A DNA stretch of 10,940 nt. Origin: Saccoglossus kowalevskii (taxonomy: Eukaryota > Hemichordata > Enteropneusta > Harrimaniidae). The notes beneath the pieces were generated by a model. The model did no database searches. It saw only the letters and a list, made by a program, of their open reading frames with translations, and had not been told where the DNA came from. A program made the translations under genes and the position numbers. Position 1 is the first letter of the stretch, and every line of letters starts with the position of its first letter. The stretch spans positions 1-10,940 of the forward strand of contig NW_003149831.1 in the NCBI RefSeq assembly GCF_000003605.2, read 5' to 3'. Below are positions 6,839 to 10,940 of the stretch, one piece after another.

Positions 6839-6844
6839 AATAAA
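6839..6844 (+). terminator. Proximal poly(A) signal candidate AATAAA
   Basis: This is the first canonical AATAAA after the stop codon. A GTGTACATTTTTT stretch (about 6881-6893) lies at a workable distance as a GU/U-rich downstream element. Use would give a 3' UTR of about 1.6 kb. Confidence 0.35.
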
Positions 6845-7438
6845 TACTGACAAATCCTCCCCCTCCCCACCAGAGTTTAAGTGTACATTTTTTAGCCACA
6901 GCAATACAATACATTTCTTAGTGTTGGTTATGATGGTTTGTATCTCTCCATGACAATGAATTAGAAATTTATTTTTGTTAATTCATGAGGCTGAGTTCGG
7001 TTGTTGAAGCGATTGTTTATATTTGTTTTGGGCTGCCTGGTTTACCTAATGTTTGTATGTGGATTATTGGATTATATAGATAGAGGGAAAGGTGGGAAAG
7101 TAAACATTCCAATTCATCAGAGTAATTATACATGTTTTTTTTCTCGCACGATTGACATGCTGGCTTTTACTTGGAGGAACTTCAAATCTTAGTACAATTT
7201 CATAAAACCAAACCAAAGAGTATTTTAAAACAAAAAATTTGTAGTTTTTGTGACAAATTTGTATTTCTGAATGCTAAGTTTAGGACTTTCTCTGACTGCA
7301 ACATATTTTTACAAAGTTGTTTACTTTAAAGCTCATTTTGTTGTTGAAATGTACATCTTAAATATTACCCACCAGTGTGAACTACTATTGATTTAAATAT
7401 TAACTTCAGCCGATGCAATAGTGAAAGAAGCATGAGCT

Positions 7439-7517
7439 GACCAATTGAATTACTAAAAGACAAGGTCACGTGACTGAAATAAACCAATCACAGTCTATTA
7501 TGAACACAAACAGCCAA
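7439..7517. promoter_or_regulatory. E-box / CCAAT cluster
   Basis: Within about 80 bp lie CCAAT (7441-7445), GTCACGTGAC (7465-7474, a perfect 10-bp palindromic E-box of USF/TFEB type), CCAATCA (7484-7490) and CCAAT (7513-7517). The spacing resembles a proximal promoter, yet no TATA box, CpG island or following coding region is visible. It could be a buried promoter for a non-coding RNA, an enhancer, or part of an old repeat. Confidence 0.3.
7478..7483 (+). terminator. Intermediate poly(A) signal candidate AATAAA
   Basis: A canonical hexamer is followed by a loosely GU-rich stretch (GTTGTACCCTGTTTTGGTCA, 7519-7538). It overlaps the E-box/CCAAT cluster and is weaker in context than the distal pair. 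Confidence 0.25.
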
Positions 7518-8186
7518 TCGTTGTACCCTGTTTTGGTCAGGTGATCTAGGTAAATATATTCATACATGGCCTTTCTGATTCTTTTTTAAGTTTGTGGGTA
7601 CAAGGTCATTCAAAGTTATTTGACAAAACTCGGTACGCAAAAATATTAATGCTAGTTTCTGCAGACCACTTTCCAGCTATGCAGAGTTTACTTTCTTCCA
7701 AACAAATATTTCCTGGGCAAGTAAAGGTGTATATGCATTTTTTATTTCTTTCTGCAATTTAAGTGAAAAAATGGCATTGTTGCATTTTTAAATATAACAA
7801 CTGTGCCAAAATTTAACCATTTTGATGTAAAAAAAATTTTAAAAACTTAGAAAACTGCCTTTATATGATAACTGTATTTTAATGTTTAGAATATTTTTGG
7901 GCATTTTTTTATTACTATTTATTTTCTGTGAATTATTTTTTTTTTGTCGTTTACTGTGTGAATATTTTGTCGCTTTTAAAAAAATTGTAATAATACCCTG
8001 AGAAATCTTCCTATAATTTCTACACCTGTTGAATCCTGCCGCTGCAAATATCAAAATGATTATTTACACTAGAAACAGATTGTAACACTTAACAAAATTG
8101 TTTCCTGTGATTATACTTTTCTTTTTTTTTTTAAAAAAGGATCTTCAGGTTTAATGAAACAAATAATTGTGAATAATTTTGGATTT

Positions 8187-8203
8187 AATAAAAAAGTAAT
8201 AAA
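8187..8203 (+). terminator. Distal, best-supported poly(A) signal pair
   Basis: Two AATAAA hexamers (8187-8192 and 8198-8203) are followed about 30 bp later by a GT/T-rich block (about 8227-8250, with TTTTTTGTGTCTGTCTG) fitting a CstF-bound downstream element. Cleavage would fall near 8215-8225. This places the transcript end about 60 bp before the first degenerate unit of the 41-bp array. Confidence 0.65.
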
Positions 8204-8283
8204 ATAAGTTGTTTATTATAAATTGTACTTTTTTGTGTCTGTCTGTTTTTATATTGTACATTCTGAAAAGAAGCCAAGGGGTA

Positions 8284-8328
8284 CATTAAAAAGGGTAAGA
8301 GGTGTACCATTCAAATTGGGTGGGGAGC
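8284..8328 (+). repeat. Degenerate leading unit of the 41-bp array
   Basis: Words AAGGGTAAGAGGTGTACCATT and GGGTGGGGAGC-like text align with the array unit but with several differences. Array edges commonly show diverged units of this kind, where homogenisation is weakest. A fainter GGGGTACATTA just upstream (8277-8287) may be another remnant. Confidence 0.75.
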
Positions 8329-8489
8329 AAATAAGGTAAAGGGTAACCATGAAATGGGTGGGGAGTAAATAAGGTAAGGGGTAGACCATTAGAAATGCGT
8401 GGGGAGCAAATAAGGTAAGGGGTAGACCATTAGAAATGAGTGGGGAGCAGATAAGGTAAGGGGTAGACCATTAGAAATGGGTGGGGAGC

Positions 8490-9310
8490 AAATAAGGTTA
8501 GGGGTAGACCTTTAGAAATGGGTGGGGAGCAAATAAGGTAAGGGGTAAACCATTAGAAATGAGTGGGGAGCAGATAAGGTAAGGGGTAGGCCATTAGAAA
8601 TGGGTGGGGAGCAAATAAGGTTAAGGGTAGACCATTAGAAATGGGTGGGGAGCAAATAAGGTAAGGGGTATACCATTAGAAATGGACGGAGAGCAAATAA
8701 GGTAAGTGGTAGACCAATAGAAATGAGTTGGTAGCAAATAAGGTAAGGGGTAGACCATTATAAATGAGTGGGGAGCAAATAAGGTAAGGGGTAGACCATT
8801 AGAAATGAGTGGGGAGCAAATAAGGTAAAGGGTAGACCATTAGAAATGAGTGGGTAGCAAATAAGGTAAGGGGTAGACCATTAGAAATGGGTGGGGAGCA
8901 AATAAGGTTAGGGGTAGACCATTAGAAATGGGTGGGGAGCAAATAAGGTAAGGGGTAAACCATTAGAAATGAGTGGGGAGCAGATAAGGTAAGGGGTAGG
9001 CCATTAGAAATTGGCGGGGAGCAAATAAGGTTAAGGGTAGACCATTAGAAATGGGTGGGGAGCAAATAAGGTAAGGGGTGTACCATTAGAAATGGACGGA
9101 GAGCAAATAAGGTAAGGGGTAGACCATTAGAAATAGGTTGGGAGCAAATAAGGTAAGGAATAGACCAATAGAAATGCGTTGGTAGCAAATAAGGTAAGGG
9201 ATAGACCATTATAAATGAGTGGGGAGCAAATAAGGTAAGGGGTAGACCATTAGAAATGAGTGGGGAGCAAATAAGGTAAAGGGTAAACCATTAGAAATGA
9301 GTGGGGAGCA
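8490..9310 (+). repeat. Higher-order repeat of about ten units within the array
   Basis: The ordered variants GGTTAGG, GGTAAGGGGTAAACC, CAGATAAGG with GTAGGCC, GGTTAAGGG, and GTRTACC with GGACGGAGAG start at 8490 and recur at 8900, 410 bp (10 units) away. The second block has one extra unit before CCAATAG. A third copy starts at 9679, 779 bp (19 units) beyond the second. Confidence 0.85.
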
Positions 9311-10007
9311 AATAAGGTAAGGGGTAGACGATTAGAAATGAGTGGGGAGCAAATAAGGTAAGGGGTAGACGATTAGAAATGAGTGGGGAGCAAATAAGGT
9401 AAGGGGTAGACCATTAGAAATGAGTGGGGAGCAAATAAGGTAAGGGGTAGACCATTAGAAATGGGTGGGGAGCAAATAAGGTAAGGGGTAGACCATTAGA
9501 AATGAGTGGGGAGCAGATAAGGTAAGGGGTAGACCATTAGAAATGGGTGGGGAGCAAATAAGGTTAGGGGTAGACCATTAGAAATGGGTGGGGAGCAAAT
9601 AAGGTAAGGGGTAGACCATTAGAAATGAGTGGGGAGCAGATAAGGTAAGGGGTAGACCATTAGAAATGGGTGGGGAGCAAATAAGGTTAGGGGTAGACCA
9701 TTAGAAATGGGTGGAGAGCAAATAAGGTAAGGGGTAAACCATTAGAAATGAGCGGGGAGCAGATAAGGTAAGGGGTAGGCCATTAGAAATGGGTGGGGAG
9801 CAAATAAGGTTAAGGGTAGACCATTAGAAATGGGTGGGGAGCAAATAAGGTAAGGGATGTACCATTAGAAATGGATGGAGAGCAAATAAGGTAAGGGGTA
9901 GACCATTAAAAATGGGTTGGGAGCAAATAAGGTAAGGGGTAGACCAATAGAAATGGGCGGGGAGTAAATAAGGTAAAGGGGTGTACCATTAGAAATGAGT
10001 GGGGAGC

Positions 10008-10522
10008 AAATAAGTTAAGGGGTAGACCATTAGAAATGGGTTGGGAGCAGATAAGGTAAGGGGTAAACCATTAGAAATGAGTGGGGAGCAGATAAGGTAA
10101 GGGGTGTGCCATTAGAAATGAGTGGGGAGCAAATAAGTTAAGGGGTAGACGATTAAAAATGGGTGGAGAGCAAATAAGGTAAGGGGCAGACCATTAGAAA
10201 TGGGTTGGGAGCAGATAAGGTAAGGGGTAAACCATTAGAAATGAGTGGGGAGCAGATAAGGTAAGGGGTGTACCATTAGAAATGAGTGGGGAGCAAATAA
10301 GTTAAGGGGTAGACCATTAAAAATGGGTGGAGAGCAAATAAGGTAAGGGGCAGACCATTAGAAATGGGTTGGGAGCAGATAAGGTAAGGGGTAAACCATT
10401 AGAAATGAGTGGGGAGCAGATAAGGTAAGGGGTGTACCATTAGAAATGAGCGGGGAGCAAATAAGTTAAGGGGTAGACCATTAAAAATGGGTGGAGAGCA
10501 AATAAGGTAAGGGGTAGACCAT
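10008..10522 (+). repeat. Four-unit (164-bp) higher-order repeat at the distal end
   Basis: The diagnostic variant AAATAAGTTAAGG starts at 10008, 10131, 10295 and 10459. The last three are spaced exactly 164 bp (4 units), and the first interval is 123 bp (3 units). Accompanying variants (AAAAATGGGTGGAGAGC, GGGGCAGACC, GGGTTGGGAGCAGAT) keep their order. This block type differs from the one in the proximal array. Confidence 0.85.
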
Positions 10523-10940
10523 ATAAACTTTTAGTGAGATTGTAGAATTTGAAAACGAAGAAAAGCATAAATTACTGTTGCAAACTAATATTCCCCTCAC
10601 ATTCAATTATCAAAGGATTTCAGGAGTTCAGAAATGATATTCTAAATTGATGTTATACCCTCTTCATGTAGCCTGCTTGATTTAGTGCGCCCTCATCAAT
10701 ATATTTACTAGGATGTGAAATGAACTTTGGGGGCGCAGTAACACAGATATCCCATCTAAAGATCTTGGCAATTTTTTTCTTTTGATGTGTATAACCCAAT
10801 ATTTGTTCTTTATAGATAGATGGTCTTTATATAGATAAAATATTTTGTCAATAATATGACAATTTTTCAGTTCAAGGAGTTCAATTTGTGAACAGATATT
10901 TGAAAATGATTTGTCTGTATAAATTGCACGTATCAGTCTG
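10523..10940. other. Downstream intergenic flank with one inverted repeat
   Basis: This AT-rich sequence has no coding potential that I can support. The one structure is an imperfect 13-bp inverted repeat, TTAGTGCGCCCTC (10682-10694) against GGGGGCGCAGTAA (10730-10742), matching at 11 of 13 positions. It could be a small transposon remnant. Confidence 0.5.

Larger units (their letters stand above)
5247..8220 (+). other. Long 3' UTR of the KMT2 gene (end inferred)
   Basis: About 3 kb of AT-rich sequence follows the stop codon with no convincing coding region. Open frames at 5305-5529, 6272-6481 and 7001-7192 are short, lack recognisable domains and begin at arbitrary points. The region holds a small hairpin (5722-5740), a CRE-like palindrome (6729-6736), a Pumilio-type TGTAAATA (6687-6694), an E-box/CCAAT cluster (7439-7517) and several AATAAA signals. 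The 7740-8220 part is the most AT-rich. The end is set by the signal pair at 8187-8203. Transcript data could show earlier ends. Confidence 0.6.
8329..10522 (+). repeat. 41-bp minisatellite array, about 54 units
   Basis: Units begin at the AAATAA that follows GGGGAGC. The unit core is AAATAAGGTAAGGGGTAGA, followed by CCATTAGAAATG(A/G)GTGGGGAGC. The first unit is 38 bp and one near 9966 is 42 bp; the rest I checked keep the 41-bp step, and the last unit is cut off at 10522. The consensus is about 76% purine on this strand, with 15 G against 3 C. Stops in all frames exclude a repeat protein. Recurrent variants (GGTTAGG, GGTTAAGG, GCAGATAAGG, AAGTTAAGG, GGACGGAGAG) recur in fixed order, showing block amplification. 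I do not recognise it as a named satellite. Confidence 0.98.

Noticed and set aside
6272-7192. Hydrophobic open frames at 6272-6481 and 7001-7192
   Set aside because: Apparent membrane segments arise from T-rich sequence. There is no conserved motif or supporting splice site.
7839-8054. 71-codon antisense open frame
   Set aside because: Lysine/asparagine-rich translation of an extremely AT-rich stretch; no family resemblance.
7740-8220. LINE/SINE poly(A) tail or origin-like AT island
   Set aside because: The T- and A-runs are mixed and not preceded by a recognisable element body. It reads as an ordinary AT-rich 3' UTR end.
8329-10522. CRISPR array, telomere-like repeat or repeat-protein coding region
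   Set aside because: Units are contiguous without unique spacers. The unit is 41 bp rather than a short telomeric motif, and stop codons occur in all frames of both strands within each 123-bp cycle.

Overview
The window is animal nuclear DNA. It is AT-rich, with GT-AG introns of about 0.16-1.3 kb, several short non-autonomous transposon-like repeats and two minisatellites. The one convincing gene is the 3' end of a KMT2A/KMT2B (MLL, trithorax-type) histone H3 lysine-4 methyltransferase, read on the + strand. Seven exons between 254 and 5246 join in one frame and give 357 residues plus a stop codon. The organism is probably an invertebrate metazoan: one undivided trithorax-type gene, a post-SET tail closer to insect Trx than to vertebrate MLL1 as far as I recall it, and repeats resembling those of marine invertebrate genomes. 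The sequence does not settle the phylum.

Layout: 1-253 is the end of an upstream intron. 254-481, 977-1051 and 1659-1789 encode a basic charged linker and the FYRC domain. 1952-2109 carries the end of the FYRC region, the WDR5-binding WIN motif and an acidic linker. 2748-2961, 4248-4343 and 5073-5246 encode the pre-SET arm, SET domain and post-SET zinc-binding tail. The rest of the very large protein (CXXC, PHD fingers, bromodomain, FYRN, Taspase-1 sites) would lie upstream, outside the window.

The introns hold a 26-bp minisatellite (1103-1273) with 13 GGATTA motifs, two copies of one dispersed repeat (about 1441-1576 and 4615-4756), and two apparently complete miniature DNA transposons side by side in intron 5 (3420-3599 with TA duplications; 3670-3950 with AACTG duplications). 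Intron 6 also has a CArg-box palindrome and a G6AG6 tract.

From 5247 to about 8220 lies a long AT-rich 3' UTR with three candidate poly(A) signal positions. The last (8187-8203) has a GU/U-rich downstream element and is the best. About 100 bp beyond it starts a 2.2-kb array of about 54 units of 41 bp (8329-10522). It is strongly purine- and G-biased on the sense strand, is built from higher-order repeats, and carries a near-consensus 5' splice-site sequence in most units. This array, immediately downstream of a chromatin-regulator gene, is the most unusual structure here. I found no second gene, and 10523-10940 holds only an imperfect inverted repeat.
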